DNA from: Formosa sp.
GTDB taxonomy: Bacteria > Bacteroidota > Bacteroidia > Flavobacteriales > Flavobacteriaceae
DNA: 64,000 bases
NCBI GenBank assembly: GCA_018673215.1
Contig: JABHDE010000076.1
Location: forward strand, 1-64,000
Direction: 5' to 3'
Below, in pieces: positions 17,447 to 26,990 of this stretch. The stretch's first letter is position 1, and the number at the start of each line of letters is the position of its first letter. Both the position numbers and the translations under genes were made by a program. The notes under the pieces were generated by a model that saw only the letters and a program-made list of their open reading frames with translations, was not told the DNA's origin and ran no database searches.

Positions 17447-17860
17447 TTAATCGGCATGTTGTTTTAGATAGAACTCTTCTTTGGATCGCATTGTGGCAGC
17501 ATCAGAATCTGACTTGTCTTTATAGCCGCAGTAATGTAAGACTCCATGTGCCATAACTCTGGAGAGCTCGGAAGTAAACGTTTGATTAAACTCTGTTGCA
17601 TTTTCTTGGACGCGTTCGATAGAAATGAATATTTCGCCATGTATCTCTTTCCCTACGGAATAATCAAAACTTATCACGTCGGTAAGAGTATCGTGGTTTA
17701 AAAACTCTAGATTTAACTTGTGCAAAAAAGCATCATCGCAAAACACTATAGATACCTCGCCTTCTTTATAGTTTTCTTGTGAAATAATAGAACTGAGCCA
17801 AGCAGCTGTGGAGTCAGGGTTGGAAATTTCAAAGGGCACTTCTGAATGGAAACTAATCAT
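17447..17860 (-). CDS. ybeY: rRNA maturation endoribonuclease YbeY (H-H-D zinc-site variant)
   Basis: Metal-dependent RNase needed for 16S rRNA 3'-end maturation and ribosome quality control. The 137-residue protein has TDVISFDYS (60-68), GEIFIS (75-80) and HGVLHYCGYKDK (105-116). In the canonical motif three histidines at spacing H-x3-H-x5-H bind zinc; here H105 and H109 are present but the third position (115) is Asp. I recall the same change in other Bacteroidota, and Asp can bind zinc, so activity is still likely. It overlaps the DUF4175 gene by eight bases. Confidence 0.93.
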   Translation of the reverse strand: MISFHSEVPFEISNPDSTAAWLSSIISQENYKEGEVSIVFCDDAFLHKLNLEFLNHDTLTDVISFDYSVGKEIHGEIFISIERVQENATEFNQTFTSELSRVMAHGVLHYCGYKDKSDSDAATMRSKEEFYLKQHAD

Positions 17861-20800
17861 TTTGTGTTTTAAAATATTCTTGGACTTTTATCTTAAATTC
17901 TTGACGCAAAGGTAAGCTTTGTCGGTTTAATATCTCAATGGTATTAAAATATTGTTTAATGGTTTCATCACTAGGAGAAGGGGGTTCTACGCGATCAGCT
18001 TTACTGGAATTGGAAACACGTTTGGTGTCTTCACCTTGTTGTTGTAAAGCTTTTTCGAGTTTTAATAGTTGATGCTTAAGATTCTGCATTGCTTGTAAAG
18101 ATTTTTTTGTAACCCCTTGATTTATAAGGCTTTGTTCGATTTTTTCCATAGAATCCAAAAGACCTTTACCTTTGTCTTCTAAGCCGTTTTGGTCAATCAA
18201 ATCCTGTAGCGCACTGCGTAACTCTTGCTGTTTCTTAAAAATTTCAAACAGTTCACCGCTGTCACCGTCTAAGCCTTCAGCTTGAGCACTTTGACTTTCT
18301 TTTGGCCCTTGATCGCTTGTTTTGCCCTGTTGACCCTCACCACCCTTTTGACCTTCTTTGCCGCTCTGCCCTTCTTGTTCACCATTAGGCTTCTCTCCCT
18401 TGTTCCCAAGTTGCTTCTCCATTTGCTTGCTTAAGGCCTCCTGGCTCATAATAATATCAGGCAATTGCATTTCACCCTGACCTTCGCCAGGTGACATTTG
18501 CATCTGCATTTCCATATTGTCTAAAGTGTTGCTTAGCATATCTGCTAGCTTATTAGTGGATGTAACAGTAAATTGTTGGGCGGCTATTGCTTGTCCAAAA
18601 CTGTTTTCAGAAAGGAGTTCTAAAGTTTTGTCTATGTTGAAAAAAACTTCCGTTATTTCTTTATTAATGGATTCAGAGATCATAGGCTGACGCAGTGATA
18701 AAGAAAACAGGCTGTCATCAACATGTTCAAAATGTTCGCGTAGATTGCTTTGTTTTAAAAGGCGTTTTGCATGCCCCGTCGAACGGGTTGAAGATTGCTG
18801 AAAAAGATTCATAAGCGCCTCTTGATCAAAAGAAAAAAACAATAAATTATCAAGGATTTGACGGAGCATTTCAATGTCTTCACTCATTTGCTCACCACCA
18901 CTACTGCTCATTTGCTGGGCCATTTGCTGACTCATTTGTTTCATTTTCTGACCAGCTTTCTTTTGGCTTTTTTGGGCTTTATTTAATTTCTCCTTTTGCT
19001 TCTGTGCATCTGAAGATTCTTCTTTTTCGCCTAGATCATGACTTGCATTTTGCTGATCCTTTTCAATAGATTGTTCTAGATTTGGATCGTCAGGCAATTC
19101 AAGTGGCTTAGCCAAAGCATTGTTATCTTTTCTTAAATCCTCTAAATCTTTTGTAAGCTCTTTAAATTGTTTGGTTAATTGTTCTTGAGCATCTTGAGTG
19201 TTTTTTTCCTCAGAAGCATCCGCTAACTTTAACTGTTCGTTGGATAAATCTTCTAATTTTTCTAAAAGCTGCTCAGATTTTTTTGTGACGTAATAGCGTT
19301 TTGTGAGCTCTAACAGTTGTTCTAAGCTGCGTTGTTTGTTTTTGTTTTGCTTAGCCATCTCTTCCAATTTTTGGGCCAAATCTTCTTTGCTTATTTTATC
19401 AGTGAATTTTTTTAGCTCTTCTAATAATTTTTCGTCTTTTACAAGTGCTTCCTGCTGGGCTTTTAATCGTTTTTCGAGTTGTTCTTTAAAAGGATCTTCT
19501 TCTTTTGATTTTTCAAACTGACTTAGATTCTCCCTCATTTTCTTGTTAAAGTCTTTTAAAAGCTTGTCCTGTGCTTGTTGACGCTCTAAAAAAGATTTTA
19601 ATTTTTGTTGGTCACTAAAGCTAAGCTCTTCGTTTTCCTTTTGATTTTCAGAAATTTCATTGAGGTTCTTGTCTTGTTCAGACAAAGTATTCAGTGCTTT
19701 TTGAAAAGCAGTGGTCAACTCACTTTGCTCTTGTAATTGGAGCTCTTGAATAGTTTCTTGGCTCTTCGAGTTATAGTTAAAAACACGAGATCTTGTAGAC
19801 TTGTTTTTATGAAAAGGGTCATTGTCAGAAACCTCAAAGTAAAGCGCATAGGCGGTGTCGTCTATCAACTCTAAACCGGATGGGAAAGCGTGAGTGAATT
19901 CTTGGAGTGGAGTCGTATTGGACGGCAAAATCAGTTGCTTGATGTTAGATGCATCGGTTACTGGGTAGTAATAAAGTTTCAAATCTTTAATTCCATAATC
20001 GTCTGAGATTTGACCATAGAAATAAAGAGGAGCTTGAAAAGTTGAATCTTGTTTCTTTTGAACCTTAATGCCAGGCATCTGATCTTTGATAGTTTCTAAT
20101 GAAAACGAAAGGTTCTCATAATTTTTAAGCTTATTATTGCTCGTTTGAATCGTATAATTTAGGGGTTCAAAAACCTGTTTATGAAATTGAAATTTTTGAT
20201 TGACCAATTCAAAAAAAGAACGGGTGTCTTTATAAGAAAACGCCACAGTGTTCGTAGCCTTGGTGGTCAATAACCATTTTAATTTGGTGCCTTCCGGGAT
20301 TATGGCATTTCCGTTGTTTGCAATTTTTTGGTCTGGCTTTCCTGTGTAAGAAGGAAAGTCTAAATACATGTCAAAACTCAACAATACAGGGATGGGCAAC
20401 ACAATTAGGCGGTAGGGTTTAGAAACCACCGTCGCGGATTTCAGTTTAAAATCGACTGGAGCTTTTGGCTGTGAGAAGACGTGCTCAAAAACACCTAATT
20501 TAATTTGCTGTAAAATATAGGACTCTTGGTTGTAAACTATTTGAACAGATTCTGGAACTACAGATCCAACTGTTTTTACAACTAGTGTAAAAGGAGTGTT
20601 TTCAACGGCTTCAAGATTGGGGTTGATGATAAAAAACTCGAAAGGTGCTGGTGGTGAATAGGCTGTATTGTAATTGACAACGCGTCTTAAACTATCGGAA
20701 AAAATCGCTTGTTTACCAAATACGAAAGACAGAAAAAGTATGAGTATAGGAATGGCCGCATATCTTAAATACTTAAGATTCTCAAAGAGGTTAACGGCGC

Positions 20801-21224
20801 TTTTGAAGGGTATGAGTCTTAAATTATTGGATTTCTGTTCGATACTTGCTAGAAGAAGTTCGGAGTGGTCGGACTGTTGTTTGAGTTGAAGGACATTTAA
20901 AAGTTTATCTTCCACTTCAGGGAAATGATCACCGATAATTTTTGAAGCGGTTTCTAAATCAATGCGGTTCTGAATCTTAAAATATTTGGCTAAAGGAGTG
21001 AAAATAAGCCCATAAAAAAGAAGAGCTTCGAAGCCATAAACACACCAAAACAACAAAAAGCGACCCGAAGTGCCCAACCAAAAGAAATGCTCAACACTCA
21101 ATAGCAGCAATGCATAAAGCAGCCCGATCGCAAAAAACATTACCAAGCCCTTCAACAAAGCACTTAGGTAGTAGCGCTTGATGAACTGTTCTAGTTTTTG
21201 TTCTATAATTTGAAAACTGTCCAA
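17853..21224 (-). CDS. DUF4175 family large membrane protein
   Basis: Very large conserved Bacteroidota protein (1123 residues) of unknown function. The N-terminus has two transmembrane segments (about 22-46 and 54-76) and a third near 150-167. A beta-rich extracytoplasmic region (about 180-480) follows, then long Gln/Glu/Lys/Asp-rich coiled coils from about 485 to 760. There is a Met/Gln/Gly-rich part (about 770-1010) and a short ordered C-terminus. The overall plan resembles the DUF4175 proteins of Alphaproteobacteria. A role in envelope structure is a guess. It heads the leftward group DUF4175-ybeY-mnmG-methyltransferase. Confidence 0.85.
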   Translation of the reverse strand: MDSFQIIEQKLEQFIKRYYLSALLKGLVMFFAIGLLYALLLLSVEHFFWLGTSGRFLLFWCVYGFEALLFYGLIFTPLAKYFKIQNRIDLETASKIIGDHFPEVEDKLLNVLQLKQQSDHSELLLASIEQKSNNLRLIPFKSAVNLFENLKYLRYAAIPILILFLSFVFGKQAIFSDSLRRVVNYNTAYSPPAPFEFFIINPNLEAVENTPFTLVVKTVGSVVPESVQIVYNQESYILQQIKLGVFEHVFSQPKAPVDFKLKSATVVSKPYRLIVLPIPVLLSFDMYLDFPSYTGKPDQKIANNGNAIIPEGTKLKWLLTTKATNTVAFSYKDTRSFFELVNQKFQFHKQVFEPLNYTIQTSNNKLKNYENLSFSLETIKDQMPGIKVQKKQDSTFQAPLYFYGQISDDYGIKDLKLYYYPVTDASNIKQLILPSNTTPLQEFTHAFPSGLELIDDTAYALYFEVSDNDPFHKNKSTRSRVFNYNSKSQETIQELQLQEQSELTTAFQKALNTLSEQDKNLNEISENQKENEELSFSDQQKLKSFLERQQAQDKLLKDFNKKMRENLSQFEKSKEEDPFKEQLEKRLKAQQEALVKDEKLLEELKKFTDKISKEDLAQKLEEMAKQNKNKQRSLEQLLELTKRYYVTKKSEQLLEKLEDLSNEQLKLADASEEKNTQDAQEQLTKQFKELTKDLEDLRKDNNALAKPLELPDDPNLEQSIEKDQQNASHDLGEKEESSDAQKQKEKLNKAQKSQKKAGQKMKQMSQQMAQQMSSSGGEQMSEDIEMLRQILDNLLFFSFDQEALMNLFQQSSTRSTGHAKRLLKQSNLREHFEHVDDSLFSLSLRQPMISESINKEITEVFFNIDKTLELLSENSFGQAIAAQQFTVTSTNKLADMLSNTLDNMEMQMQMSPGEGQGEMQLPDIIMSQEALSKQMEKQLGNKGEKPNGEQEGQSGKEGQKGGEGQQGKTSDQGPKESQSAQAEGLDGDSGELFEIFKKQQELRSALQDLIDQNGLEDKGKGLLDSMEKIEQSLINQGVTKKSLQAMQNLKHQLLKLEKALQQQGEDTKRVSNSSKADRVEPPSPSDETIKQYFNTIEILNRQSLPLRQEFKIKVQEYFKTQND

Positions 21225-21717
21225 AGAATCAATCTTTTTGAGATAATAAAATTACAATATTATTCCATAGGATAAGGTGCCTTTTTGGAGATGTCTTTTG
21301 AAAGCATAAATTAATAGAGCTTAAAAAAGGCAGTGTTTCCAGCCTGTTCCCAAACAAGGCACTAATTTACAGATAGTTAGTTCAATAAAATGGTGATTTT
21401 TTTGGATTAAACTGTTTTTTTATATAATTTTATATGTGATTTTGACCCCAAGTCTAAATCTTCAATAAGCAGCTTAACTAGGTTTAAGGTTTTGTTGCTA
21501 CAAACAGAGCCCTAAAAGTGCTCAACATACGCCATTTGTAAAATAAAATTTATGATTTTTATGTTATTCTACAACCCCTTGAGAAGACTAAAAAGGCTGT
21601 AAAGGCCTCTCTTTGTGTACAAAAGAAATAGCAGTCTGTTCATTATAGATTTATAAATGAAATATTACAAACTGTATGGGTGTACTATTAATTGACAGAA
21701 ATTTAACCTTAAAAACA
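21225..21717. other. 493-base divergent intergenic region
   Basis: This gap separates the leftward DUF4175 gene from the rightward membrane-protein gene and must hold both promoters. I found no clear TAnnTTTG element at a good distance from either start, no DnaA box and no RNA gene. An AT-only patch occurs around 21418-21434. A longer reading of the right-hand gene could begin at 21676, inside this stretch. Confidence 0.5.
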
Positions 21718-22530
21718 ATGGAAAATAAAGTTAATATCACAAATTTATCTCAGAGTAAAAACCTTTTGGCACAACTTATTGGGAATTCGGATAAAATTAT
21801 TAAAACTGAGAAAACAGGAGATTTTTACGCCGTAACCGTTGAGAGGAAAAAAATCCAATATAATATTTACTGCACTCATAATAAGACCGCTATGGACTCT
21901 TTTATTTCTGGTGTGAAAAAAAAATGGCAGGTCGATTTTAGTCTAGAAAAAGAAAAACATCCCGATTGGGAACAATATTATAAAGGATTTGTTTCCTGTG
22001 GAATGTCATCCCTTAAAGAAATTGGCGATTTATATGTGTTGCTGTGGACAGTTCAGGCTGATACTGATTTTGCTGAAACTTTAGAAATTTTCTATGGGAA
22101 AAAATTTGAAGATCTTGATTTTGAGGTCTTAAACAAAAAACCACTATTGTCATTCATATTCACAACATATCTTGCAGGAACGCTTATGATCGTTGCGGGT
22201 ATAATTTTGTTTGGAACAGAGAGGGCTGCCTATGCTATTGGACGTTCTGGAGCTGGAATTGAAGTTCCGAACCCTATTGTAGCGCTTATTTTCTTAGGAA
22301 TTGGAGTCTTATTATTAGTGAAGAAATATAGCAGGAGTATGTTGCTATTCTTAATGGCACCGATAATGCTTGGGGTTTTTTCTTTAATTACAGGGATGGA
22401 TAGAAGTTTCTTTAATAATCCTGAATTGTTAGTGCAAATAGGGGCGATCTCATTAATTACTTTTATTATTATTTTAACAATGCCGATGAATTTTGGAAGA
22501 ACAGATTGGAAAGATCTGTTTGAAAAATAA
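21718..22530 (+). CDS. hypothetical membrane protein
   Basis: I do not recognise this 270-residue protein. The N-terminal half (about 1-130) is soluble and charged. The C-terminal half has about four hydrophobic segments (near residues 144-162, 184-201, 207-226 and 239-258). I prefer the ATG at 21718, where the protein begins MENKVNITNL, over the ATG at 21676, which adds 14 residues of little coding character. It stands alone between divergent DUF4175 and gltX. Confidence 0.7.
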   Translation: MENKVNITNLSQSKNLLAQLIGNSDKIIKTEKTGDFYAVTVERKKIQYNIYCTHNKTAMDSFISGVKKKWQVDFSLEKEKHPDWEQYYKGFVSCGMSSLKEIGDLYVLLWTVQADTDFAETLEIFYGKKFEDLDFEVLNKKPLLSFIFTTYLAGTLMIVAGIILFGTERAAYAIGRSGAGIEVPNPIVALIFLGIGVLLLVKKYSRSMLLFLMAPIMLGVFSLITGMDRSFFNNPELLVQIGAISLITFIIILTMPMNFGRTDWKDLFEK

Positions 22531-22635
22531 AAAACGCTCGCATGAAATTGAAGTCTCGATAGAGTTAATCCTTTCTGTTGGTTAAAACCCTAAAAGACAC
22601 CCTAAACTAGCGAGATCAAAAACACCGCCTATTTC

Positions 22636-22667
22636 TTTGGGGAATGCCTTTAGCAATTCTATATTTG
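22636..22667 (+). promoter_or_regulatory. -33/-7 promoter (TTTG, 20 bases, TATATTTG) for gltX
   Basis: TTTG at 22636-22639 and TATATTTG at 22660-22667 are 20 bases apart, close to the Bacteroidota two-part promoter. The gltX ATG follows 18 bases later. This is the best two-box match I found in the window. Confidence 0.65.
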
Positions 22668-22685
22668 TGGCACTAATACAAAGCC

Positions 22686-24203
22686 ATGAATACTTCTATT
22701 CGCGTACGTTTTGCACCAAGCCCTACGGGCCCACTTCATATTGGAGGTGTGCGAACCGCTCTATTTAATTATCTATTTGCCAAAAAAAACGGTGGCACCT
22801 TTGTGTTGCGTGTCGAAGATACCGACCAAAAGCGCTTCATGCATGGCGCAGAAGACTATATCGTAAACGCACTAAACTGGTGCAACATTCCGTTTGATGA
22901 AGGCCCCGGAAAAGACGGTGGTTATGGCCCATACAAACAAAGTGAACGCAAGCATTTGTACAAGAAATATGTCGATTTGTTGATAGAAACCAACAAAGCT
23001 TATTATGCTTTTGATACAGCGGAAGCCCTAGACGAAGAACGTAAAAACCACGAGGCAAAAGGCAAAACTTTTATTTACAATTGGCACAACAGAACCCGAG
23101 GTCGATTGGTTAATTCCCTTGTTTTGTCCGAAAAGGAAGTAGCTTCTAAAATAGCAAATGGTGATGATTATGTCGTGCGTTTTTTAGGACCCCAAGATGA
23201 AACTCTAGAGCTTACCGACTTAATTAGAGGCTCAATAAAAATCGATACCAATACACTAGATGATAAAGTATTATTCAAGTCTGATGGCATGCCTACTTAC
23301 CACTTGGCTAATGTGGTGGACGATTATTTAATGAAAATCACACACGTCATTCGTGGAGAAGAGTGGCTGCCTTCTTTGGCATTACACCAATTGCTTTACA
23401 ACGCATTTGGTTGGGAGATCCCTCAGTTTGCACACTTACCACTGATCCTAAAACCAACAGGAAAAGGAAAGCTAAGCAAGCGAGACGGAGACAAACTAGG
23501 GTTTCCTGTGTTCCCACTAAACTGGGAAGACCCATCATCCCATAGTGTATCGCAGGGCTTTAAAGAAAGTGGATATTTTTCGGAAGCTGTTGTCAATTTC
23601 TTAGTATTCTTAGGGTGGAATCCCGGTACAGAACAAGAACTTTTTTCATTAAGTGAGCTTATTGAGGTGTTTGATTTAAAAAACGTCAATAAGGCTGGTG
23701 CACGCTTTGATCCAGAAAAAACAAAATGGTTTAACCATCAATACATGCAAAAGGCAACCTCTGAGTCATTGTCCAAAACATTTATAAACTCAAGGCCAGA
23801 GCTCAAGTCATTAGACCCAGGGTATATAGAGCTTGTGGTTGATCATATTAAAGAACGTGCTAGTTTCCCTTCAGAATTTTGGGGATTGAGTCATTACTTT
23901 TTTAATGCACCCGGAAATTATGCAGAAGCAGCTCTTAAAAAAGCTTGGAAAGAACATTCTAAAGACTTAATGGTACAATTAATTAGTGTGCTTGAAACCG
24001 CTGACGACAGCAGTGTCGAATCACTTCAAGCGTCCATAAAAGGATGGATCACCAAAAACGAAATTGGCTTTGGAAAAATAATGATGCCTTTAAGGGTAGC
24101 GCTAGTAGGTGCGTTAGAAGGTGTTGATGTTTTTGATATTATCTATTTAATAGGGAAATCAGAAGCCATCAAGCGAATTCAAAGCCTTATTGACCGGCAT
24201 TAA
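22686..24203 (+). CDS. gltX: glutamate--tRNA ligase
   Basis: Class I aminoacyl-tRNA synthetase charging tRNA-Glu. The HIGH-type motif is seen in PSPTGPLHIGG (11-21) and the KMSKS-type loop in GKLSKRDGDKLGF (near 257-269). At 505 residues it is full length, with the anticodon-binding helical domain at the C-terminus. A separate glnS is in the window, so this organism need not use indirect glutaminylation through GluRS. Confidence 0.98.
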   Translation: MNTSIRVRFAPSPTGPLHIGGVRTALFNYLFAKKNGGTFVLRVEDTDQKRFMHGAEDYIVNALNWCNIPFDEGPGKDGGYGPYKQSERKHLYKKYVDLLIETNKAYYAFDTAEALDEERKNHEAKGKTFIYNWHNRTRGRLVNSLVLSEKEVASKIANGDDYVVRFLGPQDETLELTDLIRGSIKIDTNTLDDKVLFKSDGMPTYHLANVVDDYLMKITHVIRGEEWLPSLALHQLLYNAFGWEIPQFAHLPLILKPTGKGKLSKRDGDKLGFPVFPLNWEDPSSHSVSQGFKESGYFSEAVVNFLVFLGWNPGTEQELFSLSELIEVFDLKNVNKAGARFDPEKTKWFNHQYMQKATSESLSKTFINSRPELKSLDPGYIELVVDHIKERASFPSEFWGLSHYFFNAPGNYAEAALKKAWKEHSKDLMVQLISVLETADDSSVESLQASIKGWITKNEIGFGKIMMPLRVALVGALEGVDVFDIIYLIGKSEAIKRIQSLIDRH

Positions 24204-24233
24204 TTAATCTAAATATTGTGTAGTAAATTTGAT

Positions 24234-24241
24234 TACTTTTG
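24234..24241 (+). promoter_or_regulatory. -7 promoter element (TACTTTTG) for lepA
   Basis: TACTTTTG matches TAnnTTTG, 33 bases before the lepA ATG and separate from the upstream gltX stop. Confidence 0.5.
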
Positions 24242-24274
24242 CTTTCACATACAACGCATCCTGAAATAGAGTAA

Positions 24275-26071
24275 ATGAAGCATATTAGAAACTTTTGTAT
24301 CATCGCACATATTGACCACGGTAAAAGTACTTTGGCAGATCGTTTATTAGATTTTACAGGCGCCGTTACCGAGCGAGAAAAACAGAGTCAGTTACTTGAC
24401 AGCATGGATTTGGAGCGCGAACGTGGGATTACCATAAAGTCGCATGCCATTCAAATGGAATACACCTACAAAGGTGAAGAGTATGTCTTAAACTTAATTG
24501 ACACCCCTGGTCATGTCGATTTTAGCTATGAGGTTTCTAGGTCTATTGCAGCTTGTGAAGGAGCGCTATTGATAGTCGATGCCGCACAAAGCATTCAAGC
24601 ACAAACCATTTCAAATTTATATTTAGCGCTCGAGAATGATTTAGAGATTATTCCTGTTTTAAATAAAGTTGATTTGCCAAGTGCAAATCCTGAAGAAGTA
24701 ACGGATGATATTGTAGAGCTTCTAGGGTGTGACCATTCAGAAGTTATTCCTGCAAGTGCCAAAACAGGGATTGGAATTGAAGCAATTTTATCTGCGATCA
24801 TTGAAACAATTCCACCACCAAAAGGAGACCCTGAAGCTCCATTGCAAGCCCTTGTTTTTGATTCCGTTTACAACTCATTTAGGGGGGTTGAAACATATTT
24901 TAAGATCGTTAATGGAAGCATTAAAAAAAATCAGCAGGTTAAGTTTATAGCAACCGGAAAAGTATATGGTGCGGATGAAGTAGGAACACTGAACCTTACT
25001 CAAACTCCCAAAAAAGAAATTAAAACCGGTGATGTAGGATACTTAATCACAGGCATAAAAGATGCCCGCGAGGTAAAGGTGGGAGACACTATTACGGATG
25101 CAAAATTTCCGACAACCAAAGCTGTCGAAGGGTTTGAAGATGTTAAACCCATGGTTTTTGCAGGACTGTACCCTGTAGACACGGAAGAATACGAAGAATT
25201 GCGTGCGTCCATGGAAAAACTTCAGCTGAATGACGCCTCATTAGTGTTTCAAGCAGAAAGTTCTGCTGCATTAGGGTTTGGTTTTCGATGCGGGTTTTTA
25301 GGAATGTTACATTTAGAAATTATCCAAGAACGCCTTGAACGCGAATTTAATATGACGGTCATAACAACCGTTCCTAATGTGTCTTACCACGCTTTTACAA
25401 GAAAAAACCCAGATACCGTTGTGATACTCAACAACCCAACAGATCTGCCAGACCCTTCTGGATTGGACCGAATTGAGGAGCCTTACATTAAAGCTTCCAT
25501 CATCACAAAGTCTGATTTTGTTGGAAACGTCATGTCGTTGTGTATTGAAAAACGAGGACAAATTACAAGTCAGAATTATTTAACTCCGGAACGTGTGGAA
25601 TTAACTTTTGACATGCCATTAGCTGAAATTGTGTTTGACTTTTATGACCGATTAAAAACAGTTTCGAAGGGCTATGCCTCATTTGATTATTCACCAATTG
25701 GGATGCGAGTTTCAAAGCTTGTCAGAGTGGATGTGTTGCTAAACGGACAAACTGTAGATGCGCTCTCGGCATTAATTCATATAGATAATTCGGTTACTAT
25801 TGGAAAAAAAATGTGTGCCAAACTAAAGGAACTTATTCCAAGGCAGCAGTTTGATATTCCTATTCAGGCAGCAATTGGTGCAAAAATTATCTCTAGAGAA
25901 ACCGTAAAAGCAGTGCGTAAGGATGTAACTGCCAAATGTTATGGAGGAGATATCTCACGAAAGCGAAAGCTTTTAGAAAACCAGAAAAAGGGTAAAAAAC
26001 GAATGCGCCAAGTGGGCAGCGTTGAAATACCGCAAGAGGCATTTATGGCGGTTCTGAAACTTAACGATTAA
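24275..26071 (+). CDS. lepA: elongation factor 4 (back-translocating GTPase LepA)
   Basis: Ribosome-associated translational GTPase. The N-terminal G domain has the P-loop AHIDHGKST (10-18), the switch I element RGITIKS (near 50), DTPGHVDF (near 77) and NKVD (near 131). The LepA-specific C-terminal domain ends in [20 protein letters not shown], the family signature. The length of 598 residues is exact for the family. Confidence 0.98.
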   Translation: MKHIRNFCIIAHIDHGKSTLADRLLDFTGAVTEREKQSQLLDSMDLERERGITIKSHAIQMEYTYKGEEYVLNLIDTPGHVDFSYEVSRSIAACEGALLIVDAAQSIQAQTISNLYLALENDLEIIPVLNKVDLPSANPEEVTDDIVELLGCDHSEVIPASAKTGIGIEAILSAIIETIPPPKGDPEAPLQALVFDSVYNSFRGVETYFKIVNGSIKKNQQVKFIATGKVYGADEVGTLNLTQTPKKEIKTGDVGYLITGIKDAREVKVGDTITDAKFPTTKAVEGFEDVKPMVFAGLYPVDTEEYEELRASMEKLQLNDASLVFQAESSAALGFGFRCGFLGMLHLEIIQERLEREFNMTVITTVPNVSYHAFTRKNPDTVVILNNPTDLPDPSGLDRIEEPYIKASIITKSDFVGNVMSLCIEKRGQITSQNYLTPERVELTFDMPLAEIVFDFYDRLKTVSKGYASFDYSPIGMRVSKLVRVDVLLNGQTVDALSALIHIDNSVTIGKKMCAKLKELIPRQQFDIPIQAAIGAKIISRETVKAVRKDVTAKCYGGDISRKRKLLENQKKGKKRMRQVGSVEIPQEAFMAVLKLND

Positions 26072-26141
26072 TCTAATTTTAGGTTTTTATATTTTTAAAG
26101 AAAGTCTTATATTTCAGGATAATCTTTAAACATTAAATTGA

Positions 26142-26990
26142 TTGAACGGAATTGCTTTTAAAACTATCGGGATCGGAGTGACTTTTTCTCCCAACCTAGA
26201 AGCTAACATTAATGAAGCGGCGCGGTTAGCTTTGTGTTTCAGTAGTAAATTGGTGCTAATACATGTAGGCGAAGCTTCAGAAAAAAAATCAAGCTCCTTT
26301 TTGAAATACTTGAAAGCCTTTGAGTCTGAGGGTTTAAAGTTTGAGATCTTATATAAGTCTGGAGACCCTGTAAACGTTATTCTATCCTCAACTGAAGAAA
26401 AAAACATAGATCTTCTTGTTATTGGTGCACTTAAGAAAGAAAACTTTTTAAAATACTACCTTGGTTCTATTGCGAGAAAGATAACGCGACAGGCTACTTG
26501 CTCTGTACTTCTTTTAATCAACCCGTCAATAGAGCGTGTACCTTGTAAACATATTGTTGTCAATGGCTTAAAAGACCCAAAAACGAAAGAGACGGTCACA
26601 ACAGCATTCTTGGTTGGGCACAAATTAGGGGCTGATAAAATTACTGTTGTTGAAGAAATTGATCAGGAGGAAGTGAGTGTTAATATTGATGACGACAAAT
26701 CTCTCAGAAAATCTACGATCATCAAAGAACGTTTACGAGTCAGGGAAGAAGCGCGCGTACAAAAAATATTATCTACAATCCCTGATGATTTTACCAAGAA
26801 AATGATCATCAAATCACAACCGATTTTTGGGAAACGTGGGTATTCTATAGGTCATTATGCCCAAGTTGCACGTGCAGATTTATTAGTAATGAACGCCCCT
26901 GCAAAGATGACTTTCTGGGACCGTGTTTTTCCACATGATATCGAACATATTTTAACTGAGTTACCAACCGATGTACTAATAGTCCAATGA
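26142..26990 (+). CDS. tandem universal stress protein
   Basis: Two UspA-like domains in one chain (about 1-135 and 140-282). The first has DLLVIGALKKENFLKYYLGS, a variant of the UspA G-x2-G-x9-G nucleotide-binding region, followed by CSVLLL; the second ends in DLLVMNAPAK and TDVLIVQ. The best start is the TTG at 26142, because no ATG lies near and the codons after it already encode the first beta strand. The stop overlaps the ATG of the SulP transporter by four bases, which suggests the stress protein and the anion transporter work together. Confidence 0.88.
   Translation: MNGIAFKTIGIGVTFSPNLEANINEAARLALCFSSKLVLIHVGEASEKKSSSFLKYLKAFESEGLKFEILYKSGDPVNVILSSTEEKNIDLLVIGALKKENFLKYYLGSIARKITRQATCSVLLLINPSIERVPCKHIVVNGLKDPKTKETVTTAFLVGHKLGADKITVVEEIDQEEVSVNIDDDKSLRKSTIIKERLRVREEARVQKILSTIPDDFTKKMIIKSQPIFGKRGYSIGHYAQVARADLLVMNAPAKMTFWDRVFPHDIEHILTELPTDVLIVQ

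Noticed and set aside
21225..21717. The divergent 493-base gap as an alternative replication origin, since genes to the left mostly run left and genes to the right run right.
   Set aside because: No DnaA box and only ordinary AT content were seen; the 38.1-38.7 kb gap is a better candidate.
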